The position numbers and the translations under genes were made by a program. Below, in pieces: positions 25,747 to 36,084 of a stretch of DNA of 64,000 nt; the stretch's first letter is position 1, and each line of letters starts with the position of its first letter. Source of the stretch: Sporosarcina sp. FSL K6-3457 (GTDB taxonomy: Bacteria; Bacillota; Bacilli; Bacillales_A; Planococcaceae); contig NZ_JBBOWX010000001.1 in the NCBI RefSeq assembly GCF_038007285.1, forward strand, positions 3,427,501 through 3,491,500. Direction: 5' to 3'. The notes beneath the pieces are model-generated. The model did not search any database, was not told the origin of the DNA, and worked only from the letters and a program-made list of their open reading frames with translations.

Positions 25747-26712
25747 TCATTTCCCAAAATTCCAGCGGGACCGAATCGTCTCCGCTTCTTTTACCATCCG
25801 TCCAAATAATTCTGCCACAGATGGAACATCGTCAATCAATCCAGTCACCTGCCCTGCCCATCCAAAACCATTCTCGACATCCCCGTCATGTATAAAACGT
25901 CGATTCGCTTCCCCGCTAATAAAATCTTTTAACGCTTCATAATTGGCTTGCTGTGCTTCCATCCCCAGTATTTTTTCTGTCCAAGCACCCGTCAACACAC
26001 GTGCAGGAGCACCAAGCGTCCGCTTAATGACTGTCGTATCCATCTCACCACTTGCTAATAGCGCCTCCTTATAGGCCTGTGACGCGTGTACACACTCTTT
26101 CGTCGCGATGAAGCGTGTTCCCATCTCAATCCCCTCCGCACCAAGTGCATGCGCTGCCATCCAGCCACGACCATCTCCAATTCCCCCTGAAGCAATGACC
26201 GGTATTGAAACCGAATCGACCACTTGCGGCACAAGTACCATCGTACCAATATCATCACGCCCTAGATGCCCGCCACCTTCCTGTCCAACGACCATAACAG
26301 CGTCTGCACCTAATTCTTCTGCCTTCTGCGCTTGACGCTTTGCAGCGACAAGTACAAGTGTCTTTACGTCTGTATTGGCAAGTTGATCAAAAAATGGCGC
26401 CGGATTACCGCCTGTCACAGACATTACTTTGACACCCTCTTCAAGCGCAGCCTCCACCATATGAGCATACGGACGACCATGCTGCCCGATCGCAAAGTTC
26501 ACACCAAACGGCTTATTTGTCATTGCCTGCACCTTGCGAATTTCAGTCCGCAATGCATCCGGTGACTCTAAACTCATCGCCGTAATCTGACCCAGTCCAC
26601 CCGCCTCTGACACCGCAGTTGCTAGTTCCGCATATGCCAGGTAAGCCAATCCCCCTTGAATGATAGGGTACTGAACACCAAGTAGCTCCGTCACTCTCGT
26701 TCGCCATTCCAT
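25747..26712 (-). CDS. nitronate monooxygenase / FMN-dependent enoyl reductase-like protein
   Basis: The 321-residue TIM-barrel flavoprotein of the 2-nitropropane dioxygenase/FabK family shows YPIIQGGLAY (N-terminal), FGVNFAIG, GQEGGGHLGRDD (about 143-154, FMN contact and catalytic-His region), ASGGIGDGRG (phosphate loop) and GTRFIAT. Could be a nitronate monooxygenase or FabK-type enoyl-ACP reductase; sequence alone does not settle it. Forms a run with the deacetylase upstream and yktA downstream. Confidence 0.85.
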   Translation of the reverse strand: MEWRTRVTELLGVQYPIIQGGLAYLAYAELATAVSEAGGLGQITAMSLESPDALRTEIRKVQAMTNKPFGVNFAIGQHGRPYAHMVEAALEEGVKVMSVTGGNPAPFFDQLANTDVKTLVLVAAKRQAQKAEELGADAVMVVGQEGGGHLGRDDIGTMVLVPQVVDSVSIPVIASGGIGDGRGWMAAHALGAEGIEMGTRFIATKECVHASQAYKEALLASGEMDTTVIKRTLGAPARVLTGAWTEKILGMEAQQANYEALKDFISGEANRRFIHDGDVENGFGWAGQVTGLIDDVPSVAELFGRMVKEAETIRSRWNFGK

Positions 26713-26732
26713 CTATCCAAACACCTCCGCCT

Positions 26733-27563
26733 TTACTCTTCGACACCTTTAATCGTTGCTGGGTCAATCAAATCATAGCCCTTTGCCCGCAGTCCTTCAA
26801 CAATATCCTTCAATGCAGCCGCAGTCCACTCGCGGTCATGCATGAGGAGATTCGCGCCATCCCGAAGCAACTCTGTATTGACCATTATATCCGCCAGGGC
26901 AGCGGCATCCATATACTGCTTCTCCCAGTCATACCCGTACGTCCAGTTCATCAGCAGCATGCCATCTTCTTCGACAAACGCTCTACTAAAATCACTATTA
27001 ACGCCATATGGCGCACGGAAAAACTTCGGCCGTTCTCCCGTTACCTGTTCAACGGTATCACTGACCATTTGGATTTCCTCTTGTTGCTCCTGCTCTGAAA
27101 TTTGTTTAAGATTGGCATGTGTTTTCGTATGATTGCCAATTGGAAAGCCTAAATCATAAATTTCTTTTAATCCAGCTTGTTCTTCTTCCGTATCAATGAA
27201 ATGCCCGTTAACAAAGAAAATAGCGGGTGCATCGAGTTCCTTCAATGTCTTCGCCATCTCCAGTGCGTATTTATCAGGCGCGTCATCAATCGTTAACAGC
27301 ACAGCTTTGGAATTAGCATCACCTATGGGCTCGAACGCCCAGACAGCATTTAACTTATAGAGCGGTTCGATCATTTTTTCAACAGGCTGTTCTTCAGCTT
27401 GTTGTTGGACGATTTCTTCCTCCGCTGATTCTGTCACTACAGGACTCCCCGACAATGTATCATCATCGTCATTGCCTGGTGCTGGTAGCTCCACCTGTTC
27501 CTTCGAGCACGCCGTCACTAATAAAGTCAGTGTAACTAGTATGTACAAAAATTGTTTTTTCAC
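26733..27563 (-). CDS. polysaccharide deacetylase lipoprotein
   Basis: The 276-residue product has a lipoprotein signal (LLVTACSKE, Cys about 19), an acidic linker, then a NodB homology domain with VLLTIDDAPD (motif 1, catalytic and metal Asp), GNHTKTHANL (motif 2, two metal His) and RAPYG (motif 3). Probably removes acetyl groups from wall or other surface glycans outside the membrane. GTG 27563, 6 nt after GGAGG, is preferred over the ATG four codons upstream. Confidence 0.88.
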   Translation of the reverse strand: MKKQFLYILVTLTLLVTACSKEQVELPAPGNDDDDTLSGSPVVTESAEEEIVQQQAEEQPVEKMIEPLYKLNAVWAFEPIGDANSKAVLLTIDDAPDKYALEMAKTLKELDAPAIFFVNGHFIDTEEEQAGLKEIYDLGFPIGNHTKTHANLKQISEQEQQEEIQMVSDTVEQVTGERPKFFRAPYGVNSDFSRAFVEEDGMLLMNWTYGYDWEKQYMDAAALADIMVNTELLRDGANLLMHDREWTAAALKDIVEGLRAKGYDLIDPATIKGVEE

Positions 27564-27602
27564 AATATCCTCCATCCCTTCATTCTCGTAATAATAGCAC
27601 GA

Positions 27603-27694
27603 TATTGGCGTTCACAGCCCATATATTGGCGCTTGTGTATACTTTATTATCGCTTAAGCGCAAGTTATTGGCGTTCACGGACAACTTATTGGCG
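27603..27694. repeat. 21-bp-period array, five units
   Basis: TATTGGCG or its variant TATTATCG begins at 27603, 27624, 27645, 27666 and 27687, exactly 21 bp apart. Flanking bases of each unit are partly conserved (GTTCAC after units 1 and 4). It lies upstream of the deacetylase gene and fills about a third of a 250-bp gap. Confidence 0.75.
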
Positions 27695-27717
27695 AATAGT
27701 GACTTAACGACCATAAC

Positions 27718-27760
27718 AAAAACCGCCTACAGGGCAATTTTTCTGCCCCATAGACGGTTC
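27718..27760 (-). terminator. araC terminator; identical repeat of the pdhD terminator
   Basis: AACCGTCTATGGGGCA / TGCCCTGTAGGCGGTT stem followed by TTTT on the minus strand. The 43-bp sequence is identical to 30768-30810, so the iron-related gene pair is bracketed by direct repeats. Confidence 0.8.
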
Positions 27761-27769
27761 GATAGAAGC

Positions 27770-27796
27770 CCTTCTTCTTTACGCGATACACGCTTA
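27770..27796 (-). pseudogene. remnant of pdhD 3' region
   Basis: 27 bases match pdhD (31014-31040) at 24 positions, same strand, encoding a VSRKEEGLL-like peptide as in pdh[10 protein letters not shown]. The copied terminator follows 10 bp downstream instead of about 200 bp, so about 190 bp would have been lost. Confidence 0.55.
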
Positions 27797-27813
27797 GGTA
27801 GAAGACATCCTTC

Positions 27814-29400
27814 TTAGCCAAATACACTCAACACGTCATCAATTTTTTTGAAATGGGAAAGCACGCCATAATTCATCCAAGTAAAAAAGTCCACTTCATA
27901 GACATGATTATTTTTAACAGCACGTAACGTTTGCCAAACTGGATCATCAAACACTATCATTTTCTCTCCCTCAATGCAGTCGCGTGTAATAAATAAATGA
28001 TCCGCATCTAATTGATGCAAATCTTCTAATGAGAGTTCTACCTTTCTGACCTTCGGAATCAAATGTTTCACCATCGCAGGAAACTTCAGCCCAAGATCCT
28101 TATACAAAATAGGCCCCGTAAAGCCATAATCAGATCCGGCATATAACTCAATCTCCTTTGTTGATATACGTAAAAAAGCAACTGTTTGATTTTTCATAGT
28201 ATGTCGCAGCACCTGCTTTGCCTGTCGGGCTTTCCGCTCGTATTCTGAAATAATCGCTTCAGCTTTATCTATGTACCCGAATAAGTCTGCAACTGTTCGC
28301 AACATCTCACGCCATTGTTCTCCTGGTAGAGAAAGTTTGTATGTTGGAGCAACCTGTTGAAACCAATCTATCGGTATCCATCTGTCAATTCCATATTCTA
28401 TAACAATGAAATCCGGCTTATGTTTAGATAAAGCAAGATTATCTTTAGACATAACATCTACTATCGGTATTTGTAGTAAGTTAAGATAATTTTGTTTCCC
28501 CCAACCTTCATGAAAAATTTGCGCAACAGGTGTGATCCCTAGTGCTAATAAAAAATCTTCCAAAAAAGGTGCAAACACTCGAATATTTTGTTGATGGTTA
28601 CGGCGATATTGCCCAGGAGTAACCCCAACTATTTGCTTAAATCGTCTATTAAAATAATATTCATTACTAAAACCGATGTGATCAGCAATAACTTGAAGAC
28701 TATCATCGGTCATTAATAATAATTGCTTCGCTTTCTTTATACGAATCGTATTCAAATATCGACTTGGTACTTCTCCAGTCTTTTCTTTGAAAAATTTCGT
28801 ATATTGCCATCTACTAACATTCATCATTGTAGCTAAGGACTCAATGGTTAAAGGGTGCTGATAATTTTGATTTAAATAATCTATTGATTCATCTACCGTC
28901 TGGGAAATATTCTGTTCAAATGTGGATAACTCGTTTTGTCTACAAATGAACAACAATAACTCTTGAATTTTTATATAATTTTGAAAGCGGTCTAATTCAC
29001 CTTTTGCCTCACGATGTTTATAAATGAATTCTAATAAATCTAGACAAATCGCGAAAGGTGCACAATTGATCTCCCCTTTGCAACGGAGTAAAGGATCAAC
29101 TAAATTACTCCCTTGATCGAATCTTGTTACTTTAAGATTTACTTGATAAAAGGTAAGTTCTTTCCCCGCCTTTACTGTATATGTCTCACCGGAACCGATG
29201 ATAAAACCCCTACCTATTTGTAATGTGGTAACATCATTATTCAAAATAAGCGTTCCCGTTCCCCCGGTAATAATAAAAATGATATAATCAGTATCACTCG
29301 TAAGATTGTATTGATCTGTTAACTCGGGAATGTATTGAATTTTTGATAAGTTATAAATAAATGAGTGACCTTCTGCCTGCTCTAAGGTTTGTTCCACCAT
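27814..29400 (-). CDS. AraC regulator fused to siderophore-binding domain (Btr-like)
   Basis: The 528-residue protein has an N-terminal cupin-like sensor region, two helix-turn-helix motifs of AraC type (about 175-265: ESLATMMNVSRWQYTKFFKE and VIADHIGFSNEYYFNRRFKQ), then a FeuA/FecB-like substrate-binding domain (about 280-528). This architecture is that of B. subtilis Btr, which senses Fe-bacillibactin. The C-terminal domain shares WGKQxYLNL with the neighbouring binding lipoprotein, implying a common ligand. ATG 29400 follows AGGAGTGAG by 4 nt; the next codon is GTG. It lies 84 bp after the lipoprotein gene. Confidence 0.88.
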   Translation of the reverse strand: MVEQTLEQAEGHSFIYNLSKIQYIPELTDQYNLTSDTDYIIFIITGGTGTLILNNDVTTLQIGRGFIIGSGETYTVKAGKELTFYQVNLKVTRFDQGSNLVDPLLRCKGEINCAPFAICLDLLEFIYKHREAKGELDRFQNYIKIQELLLFICRQNELSTFEQNISQTVDESIDYLNQNYQHPLTIESLATMMNVSRWQYTKFFKEKTGEVPSRYLNTIRIKKAKQLLLMTDDSLQVIADHIGFSNEYYFNRRFKQIVGVTPGQYRRNHQQNIRVFAPFLEDFLLALGITPVAQIFHEGWGKQNYLNLLQIPIVDVMSKDNLALSKHKPDFIVIEYGIDRWIPIDWFQQVAPTYKLSLPGEQWREMLRTVADLFGYIDKAEAIISEYERKARQAKQVLRHTMKNQTVAFLRISTKEIELYAGSDYGFTGPILYKDLGLKFPAMVKHLIPKVRKVELSLEDLHQLDADHLFITRDCIEGEKMIVFDDPVWQTLRAVKNNHVYEVDFFTWMNYGVLSHFKKIDDVLSVFG

Positions 29401-29411
29401 CTCACTCCTAT

Positions 29412-29426
29412 TGAGAATCATTAGTA
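29412..29426 (-). promoter_or_regulatory. weak Fur-box-like site before the AraC fusion gene
   Basis: TGAGAATCATTAGTA resembles the core of the Fur consensus with a few mismatches and sits directly upstream of the ribosome site. Confidence 0.3.
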
Positions 29427-29484
29427 ATATTTTAAAACAAAAAAGCAAGCTAATCAACGAAACAGAATAGCTTGCTTGTTATAC

Positions 29485-30483
29485 TTATTTTACAAACATT
29501 TTTAACAAATCATCAATTTTCATCATATTCGCCGTAATTGCACCGGACTGCCAATATGTTCTGTCTACGATATGCACGTTCCCTTTTTGCACGGCAGGGA
29601 CTAGCTGCCATATTGAGCTTTCAAGGGAATCTATGGCTTCTTTGTTGTCCTCAGATTCCCAATTACCATCGGATGGGAAAATAATAATATGGTCTGCGTC
29701 AAGTTCCGGTAATATCTCTTCTGATAAAACCTCTTGGAATTCCTTCATATCCCTAGCTAAAGGATGCGGGGTTAACCCAATTTCATGATAAATAGTTCCA
29801 ATGAATCGATTATTAATTCCGAGTAATGATAGTACATTCTCACCAATATTAAGTCGAACAACAGCAACTGTTTCATTTCCTATCGAATCATTAAGTTTTT
29901 CTTTCGCATCATTTATTTTATTCTCATAGTCCTTTACCACTTCATCAGCTTTTTCCGAAACACCTAAAAGATCAGCAATAGTTTTCGTAATTTCGATGGG
30001 ATTCACGAGAATTTCTTCTGGTAAACGGTATGTTGGTGCGACTTTGGAATATTGCTCATATTTTTCCGCATCGGCTCCACCATCTACAATGATGAGATCA
30101 GGATTTTTGTCGATTAATGCTTCCATGCTACCTGTAAGATCGAACTCAGGTGCATCTAAATTAAGATAATCTTGCTTACCCCACCATGGATGATACCATT
30201 GAACAATTGGATCAACGTCTAATGCTTTAAGGTAATCTTCTAAATATATCGCTGCCACTCTTTTCGGATTTATTGGAATCTCTACTTCACCAAATTCATC
30301 TGTGACAATTCTAGTTTCGCCGGATTCCACATTATCCGATTCATTTATTAATTTTTCTTCACTCTGTTTACTATCTTTTCCTGTATTCTTACCACTCTCT
30401 GTATTACAGCCTACTAAACCTCCTACTACGATGATCATCGTCATTATCAAAATAGAAAGCTTCTTATTCAATCGATTCGCCAT
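29485..30483 (-). CDS. iron-siderophore substrate-binding lipoprotein (FeuA/FecB-like)
   Basis: The 332-residue protein has a lipoprotein signal ending GGLVGC (Cys about 24), a charged linker, and a class III binding fold (PKRVAAIYLEDYLKALDVDP; NPDLIIVDGG; LDADHIIIFPSDG). ATG 30483 lies 6 nt after AGGAGTGAG; the open frame extends upstream through the Fur box and is not coding. No permease or ATPase gene is adjacent, so it must use transporter parts encoded elsewhere. Confidence 0.9.
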   Translation of the reverse strand: MANRLNKKLSILIMTMIIVVGGLVGCNTESGKNTGKDSKQSEEKLINESDNVESGETRIVTDEFGEVEIPINPKRVAAIYLEDYLKALDVDPIVQWYHPWWGKQDYLNLDAPEFDLTGSMEALIDKNPDLIIVDGGADAEKYEQYSKVAPTYRLPEEILVNPIEITKTIADLLGVSEKADEVVKDYENKINDAKEKLNDSIGNETVAVVRLNIGENVLSLLGINNRFIGTIYHEIGLTPHPLARDMKEFQEVLSEEILPELDADHIIIFPSDGNWESEDNKEAIDSLESSIWQLVPAVQKGNVHIVDRTYWQSGAITANMMKIDDLLKMFVK

Positions 30484-30527
30484 ACGTCTCACTCCTATGT
30501 ATATTGTATAAGTTAGGCAACTCTTTT

Positions 30528-30546
30528 GATAATGATAATCATTATC
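30528..30546. promoter_or_regulatory. Fur box
   Basis: GATAATGATAATCATTATC, a perfect match to the classical 19-bp Fur box. It overlaps the -35 region of a minus-strand promoter (TTATCA, 18 nt, TACAAT) for the lipoprotein gene, so the unit should be repressed in iron-replete cells. Confidence 0.9.
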
Positions 30547-30767
30547 AAATATCCTAAACCTATGATAACTTATCAAGCCCATTAAGCTCAATGTACTTTT
30601 TAAGTTATTCCTTATACTTTTGTGGATTTCAATCGTGGCATTTTAACTAATTTTCTAAATTACTTGAAAGAACTGCTACCTTTACCTGATGTAAGCTGAT
30701 AATTGAACCCACATGCCGTCAACGGATCTACCTTGCAAAAACGACATCAATCTATCCAACTCTCACA

Positions 30768-30810
30768 AAAAACCGCCTACAGGGCAATTTTTCTGCCCCA
30801 TAGACGGTTC
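30768..30810 (-). terminator. pdhD terminator
   Basis: Same 43-bp hairpin and T-run as 27718-27760, 10 bp after the pdhD stop codon. The rest of the 337-bp gap up to the Fur box shows no gene. Confidence 0.85.
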
Positions 30811-30820
30811 TAAAGTTAAC

Positions 30821-32233
30821 TTATTTTACAAGCATATGAACTGGTCGACCCAATGCGACTTCCGCCGCTTCCATTGAGATTTCTCCCAATGTTGGATGCG
30901 CGTGAATTGTCATCGCAACATCTTCAAGCGTCATGCCCGCTTCAATTGCAAGGCCAAGCTCAGAAATCATATCTGATGCATTTTCCCCAACAATTTGTGC
31001 ACCTAATAGAAGACCGTCTTCTTTACGTGATACAAGCTTAACGAATCCTTCCGTTGCATCAAGTGCCATTGCACGACCGTTTACTGCAAACGGGAATTTC
31101 CCTGCTACTACGTCATATCCTTCGTCTTTTGCCTGCTGCTCATTCAAGCCAACAGTCGCCAATTCAGGATCTGTGAAACAAACAGCTGGAATTGCCAAAT
31201 AATCTACTTGTGATTTTTCACCAGAGATTGCCTCAGCAGCCACTTTTGCCTCGTAAGAAGCTTTATGCGCCAACTGTGGTCCCGGTACGATATCACCGAT
31301 TGCATAGATGTTTGGAATATTTGTACGGCATTGTTTGTCCACTTCGATAATACCACGGTCATGGAATTTAATACCCATTTCCTCAAGACCGATTTCATCT
31401 GTATTCGGACGACGACCTACTGTTACTAGTACATAGTCAGCTTCGACTTTCTTCTCTTCTCCGCCAACTTCGTACGTTACCGTAACACCAGTGTCTGTTT
31501 CTTCAACGCCTTTTGCTGAAGCTTTAACAACGATGTCTACACCTTTGTTTTTCAAGCCTTTTTTAACAACTTGTGTCATTTGTTTCTCAAAGCCAGCAAG
31601 AATATCATTACCGCCCTCGATAATTGTTACTTCAGAACCAAGGTTAGCATATGAAGATCCAAGCTCAGTTCCGATATAACCACCGCCGATAACGACAAGT
31701 TTTCCTGGTACTTCTTGCAAGTTCAAAGCGCCTGTAGAGTTGATAACGCGTTTTGTATATTTAAATGATGGGATTTCAACTGGACGTGCGCCCGTTGCGA
31801 TAATCGCATTTTTAAATTTATATGTTTGCGCTGCGTCTTCAGTAATAACACGAACTGTATTACTATCTACAAAATATGCTTCACCATGAACTGTATCGAC
31901 TTTGTTGCCTTTTAGAAGTCCTTCGACTCCGCCAGTCAATTTTTTAACGACACTATCCTTGAAAGCTTGAGCTTTTGTGAAGTCGAGTTTCACATCAGAT
32001 ACCGTGATGCCCATTGAATCTGAACCTTTCGCACTTACGAAACGATGTCCAACAGAAATCAATGCTTTAGAAGGGATACACCCAACATTCAAGCACACGC
32101 CACCAATCGTTTCTTTTTCAACGATTGTAACTTTTTGACCTAATTGCGCTGCGCGAATTGCAGCGACATAACCTCCAGGGCCTGATCCTACAACAAGTGT
32201 GTCAACTTCGATTGGAAAATCTCCTACTACCAT
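30821..32233 (-). CDS. pdhD: dihydrolipoyl dehydrogenase (E3)
   Basis: The 470-residue FAD enzyme reoxidises dihydrolipoamide with NAD+. It has [12 protein letters not shown] (FAD Rossmann), redox disulfide [15 protein letters not shown] (NAD site) and the C-terminal HAHPTLGE with the catalytic His-Glu. Four bases separate it from pdhC; last gene of the pdh operon. A 27-bp piece of this gene is repeated at 27770. Confidence 0.96.
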   Translation of the reverse strand: MVVGDFPIEVDTLVVGSGPGGYVAAIRAAQLGQKVTIVEKETIGGVCLNVGCIPSKALISVGHRFVSAKGSDSMGITVSDVKLDFTKAQAFKDSVVKKLTGGVEGLLKGNKVDTVHGEAYFVDSNTVRVITEDAAQTYKFKNAIIATGARPVEIPSFKYTKRVINSTGALNLQEVPGKLVVIGGGYIGTELGSSYANLGSEVTIIEGGNDILAGFEKQMTQVVKKGLKNKGVDIVVKASAKGVEETDTGVTVTYEVGGEEKKVEADYVLVTVGRRPNTDEIGLEEMGIKFHDRGIIEVDKQCRTNIPNIYAIGDIVPGPQLAHKASYEAKVAAEAISGEKSQVDYLAIPAVCFTDPELATVGLNEQQAKDEGYDVVAGKFPFAVNGRAMALDATEGFVKLVSRKEDGLLLGAQIVGENASDMISELGLAIEAGMTLEDVAMTIHAHPTLGEISMEAAEVALGRPVHMLVK

Positions 32234-32237
32234 TAGT

Positions 32238-33557
32238 TCACGCCTCCATTAATAATAATTCTGGATTGCCGAGCAATTTCTTCAGATGATTCAACGCTTG
32301 TTGACCTGTCGCACCATCAATCACTCGGTGATCAAACACCATTGATAATGCTAACATAGGTGCCGCTACAATTTCACCATTTTTCACAATTGGTTTTTCT
32401 GCAATGCGACCGATTCCCAAAATGGCAACCTCAGGATGGTTGATAATTGGTGTGAACCACTGACCTCCTGCAGAACCAATATTCGTGATTGAGCATGATG
32501 CACCTTTCATTTCTGCCGCTGACAATTTACCGTCACGCGCTTTCACTGCAAGGCTATTAATTTCATCGGAAATCGCAAAGATTGATTTCCGGTCTGCATG
32601 TTTAACAACTGGAACAAGAAGCCCGCGTTCTGTGTCTGCTGCAATCCCGATATTGTAATAATGTTTTTGAATAATTTCCTGCGTCTCATCATCAAGTGAT
32701 GTATTCAACGCTGGGAATTCACGCAATGTAGAAACAAGCGCCTTCACAACATATGGTAAATACGTCAGCTTGATATCTCTTTCAGCTGCAATGTCCTTGA
32801 ACTTTTTACGGTGCGCAACAAGTTCTGTGACATCCACTTCGTCAATTAACGTGACATGTGGTGCAGTATGTTTGGAATTAACCATCGCTTTAGCAATTGC
32901 TTTTCTCATCCCTGACATCTTCTCACGTGTTTCTGGGAATTCACCTTCAAGATTAACTGGAGCTGGAGCTGCTGCTTGTGTTGCGTTGTCTGTCTGTTCA
33001 ACTTCTCCCGCAACAGCAGCAGGTGCTGCCACTTGGGCTTGCCCACCGTCTAAGAATGCTAAAATATCAGCCTTCACAACACGGTTGTTTTTACCAGTTC
33101 CAGCAACCAGACTGATATCAACATTTTTCTCGCGTGCAAACTTACGCACAGATGGCATTGCAACGACACGACGATTTGGGTCAGCATTAACCACAGCTTG
33201 CTCTTGTGTATTTACCGCAGGAGCCGCTGCCTCCTCTTGTACAGCTGGTGCTGGTTGAGCTGCAGCAACTGGCGCTGCTTCAGGTTCAGCCTGTGACTCG
33301 CCCCCAACATTTTCATAACCTGGTGCATCAAAAGTAATCAGTAAATCTCCTACAACTGAAACTGTACCTTCTGTAACATATATTTCTGTAACAGTACCTG
33401 TCACCGGTGAAGGTATTTCTACGACTGATTTATCGTTCTGGATTTCAAGAAGTGTATCGTCTTCATTGATTTTATCGCCTTTCGCAACAAACCACTTCAC
33501 AATTTCTCCTTCATGGATTCCTTCTCCGATATCTGGTAAACGGAATTCAAATGCCAC
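32238..33557 (-). CDS. pdhC: dihydrolipoamide acetyltransferase (E2)
   Basis: The 439-residue protein has an N-terminal lipoyl domain (lipoylated Lys in QNDKSVVE, about 43), an Ala/Pro/Glu-rich linker, the E1/E3-binding domain ([15 protein letters not shown], about 135) and the catalytic domain with DHRVIDGA near the C-terminus. The frame opens at GTG 33566, but the next GTG (33557), 7 nt after AAAGGGTG, gives the conserved N-terminus [13 protein letters not shown]. Confidence 0.95.
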   Translation of the reverse strand: MAFEFRLPDIGEGIHEGEIVKWFVAKGDKINEDDTLLEIQNDKSVVEIPSPVTGTVTEIYVTEGTVSVVGDLLITFDAPGYENVGGESQAEPEAAPVAAAQPAPAVQEEAAAPAVNTQEQAVVNADPNRRVVAMPSVRKFAREKNVDISLVAGTGKNNRVVKADILAFLDGGQAQVAAPAAVAGEVEQTDNATQAAAPAPVNLEGEFPETREKMSGMRKAIAKAMVNSKHTAPHVTLIDEVDVTELVAHRKKFKDIAAERDIKLTYLPYVVKALVSTLREFPALNTSLDDETQEIIQKHYYNIGIAADTERGLLVPVVKHADRKSIFAISDEINSLAVKARDGKLSAAEMKGASCSITNIGSAGGQWFTPIINHPEVAILGIGRIAEKPIVKNGEIVAAPMLALSMVFDHRVIDGATGQQALNHLKKLLGNPELLLMEA

Positions 33558-33594
33558 GTGATTCACCCTTTCTTAATAAACTTACAAATATTTT

Positions 33595-33645
33595 AATCAA
33601 TTACGCCAAAAGGAAGAATTGAACTTCATTCTTCCTTAGTTAGAA
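33595..33645. repeat. degenerate palindromic repeat fragment in the pdhB-pdhC gap
   Basis: CAATTACGCC (half of module A), then a GGAAGAATTGAACTTCATTCTTCC hairpin. A similar hairpin (GGGAAGAAATTGAACTTCATTCCTCCC) is at 41357-41384. Confidence 0.45.
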
Positions 33646-34617
33646 TGTCAGTACTTTTTTAGCTGTCTCAATGATATCTTTTACTCCTGGAAGCCATGCG
33701 TTCTCACCTTGTGCAAATGGATAGATTGTATCCGGTGCTGTGACACGCAATACTGGTGCCTCAAGACTAAGAATTGCACGTTCAGTAATTTCAGCCACGA
33801 CGTTAGCCGCAATTCCAGCTTGTTTTTGTGCTTCTTGGACAACGATTGCACGGTTTGTTTTTTCGACAGATGCAATGATTGTTTCAATATCAAGCGGTTG
33901 GATAGTACGCAAGTCGATTACTTCAAGTGAAATTCCTTCTTTTTCAAGCTCTTCAGCCGCTTTCAAGCTTTCGTGAACCATTGCACCGTATGTGACAATC
34001 GTCAAATCTGTTCCTTCACGCTTCACATCTGCTTTGCCTAATGGAATTGTATACTCTTCTTCAGGAACTTCCTGTCTGAATGAACGGTAAAGTTTCATAT
34101 GCTCAAGGAAGACAACCGGATTTTCATCGCGGATTGCAGAGATAAGAAGTCCTTTTGCATCGTATGGAGTAGATGGAATAACTACTTTAATACCAGGTTG
34201 AGAAGCGACAAGTCCTTCAAGACTGTCCGCGTGCATCTCAGGTGTTGCAACGCCTCCACCAAATGGTGAGCGAATTGTAACAGGCGCATTGAAGCGTCCT
34301 GCACTACGGAATTGCATACGTGCCAATTGACCGCTCACAGAGTCAATCACTTCGTAGATAAAACCAAAGAATTGAATTTCCATGACTGGACGGAAACCTG
34401 TAAACGCAAGCCCGATTGCTAGTCCACCAATTCCAGATTCTGCAAGTGGTGTATCGAATACCCGGTCTACACCGAATTCTTTTTGTAATCCTTCTGTTGC
34501 ACGGAATACTCCACCATTATTTCCAACGTCTTCACCGAAGACGAGAACGTTTTCATCATTTTTCAGCTCCACGCGCATCGCGTCAGTTATCGCTTGAATC
34601 ATCGTCATTTGTGCCAT
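33640..34617 (-). CDS. pdhB: pyruvate dehydrogenase E1 component subunit beta
   Basis: The 325-residue transketolase-type protein forms the E1 alpha2beta2 tetramer with PdhA. Typical stretches are [43 protein letters not shown] and the C-terminal [10 protein letters not shown]. The gap to pdhA is 3 bp. Confidence 0.96.
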   Translation of the reverse strand: MAQMTMIQAITDAMRVELKNDENVLVFGEDVGNNGGVFRATEGLQKEFGVDRVFDTPLAESGIGGLAIGLAFTGFRPVMEIQFFGFIYEVIDSVSGQLARMQFRSAGRFNAPVTIRSPFGGGVATPEMHADSLEGLVASQPGIKVVIPSTPYDAKGLLISAIRDENPVVFLEHMKLYRSFRQEVPEEEYTIPLGKADVKREGTDLTIVTYGAMVHESLKAAEELEKEGISLEVIDLRTIQPLDIETIIASVEKTNRAIVVQEAQKQAGIAANVVAEITERAILSLEAPVLRVTAPDTIYPFAQGENAWLPGVKDIIETAKKVLTF

Positions 34618-34620
34618 CGG

Positions 34621-35751
<1,131 letters not shown>

Positions 35752-35884
35752 TTATAACTGTATTATGAATCAACGGTATATTGATTGGTACAACCTCTTC
35801 CCTACTTAGTATACTGAATCAAAACGCAATGGTCAAACATAGGAATCGCATGTCTCATAGTCTATCTTCAATATCGAATTTTAT

Positions 35885-35899
35885 AGTAAGCGCTTACCT
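35885..35899 (-). promoter_or_regulatory. cre-like site (CcpA) before pdhA
   Basis: AGGTAAGCGCTTACT on the minus strand fits the cre consensus with one mismatch and contains a perfect GTAAGCGCTTAC palindrome. It lies downstream of the probable -10, where CcpA would block transcription. Confidence 0.6.
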
Positions 35900-35923
35900 G
35901 TGTTAGTACAATATTTCATCTGT

Positions 35924-35952
35924 ATTATAATAGTTTAATAATTACTTTACAC
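35924..35952 (-). promoter_or_regulatory. probable pdhA promoter
   Basis: TATAAT (35924-35929, minus strand) with a weak GTGTAA 17 nt upstream. The cre-like site is 25 nt downstream. Confidence 0.4.
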
Positions 35953-36036
35953 TTTCAAAAGAACAAAAACACAGTGCGCCTGTCACAACTGGCCCCAGGG
36001 ACTAGGCATGAAATTTCTATAGCGTAACTTATCCGC

Positions 36037-36078
36037 AAAAAGAAAAAGGGCGGGAAAACAAGCTTCCTTGCCCTTCTA
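36037..36078 (-). terminator. ykyA terminator
   Basis: AAGGGCAAGGAA / TTTCCCGCCCTT stem followed by TTTCTTTTT, right after the ykyA stop. Confidence 0.7.
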
Positions 36079-36084
36079 CTTCAG

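Noticed and set aside
27605..27817. 70-codon plus-strand ORF
   Set aside because: It runs through the 21-bp array, the terminator repeat and the pdhD remnant, and has no ribosome site.
30483..30591. N-terminal extension of the siderophore-binding lipoprotein
   Set aside because: The open frame runs across the Fur box and promoter. The lipoprotein signal and ribosome site place the start at 30483.
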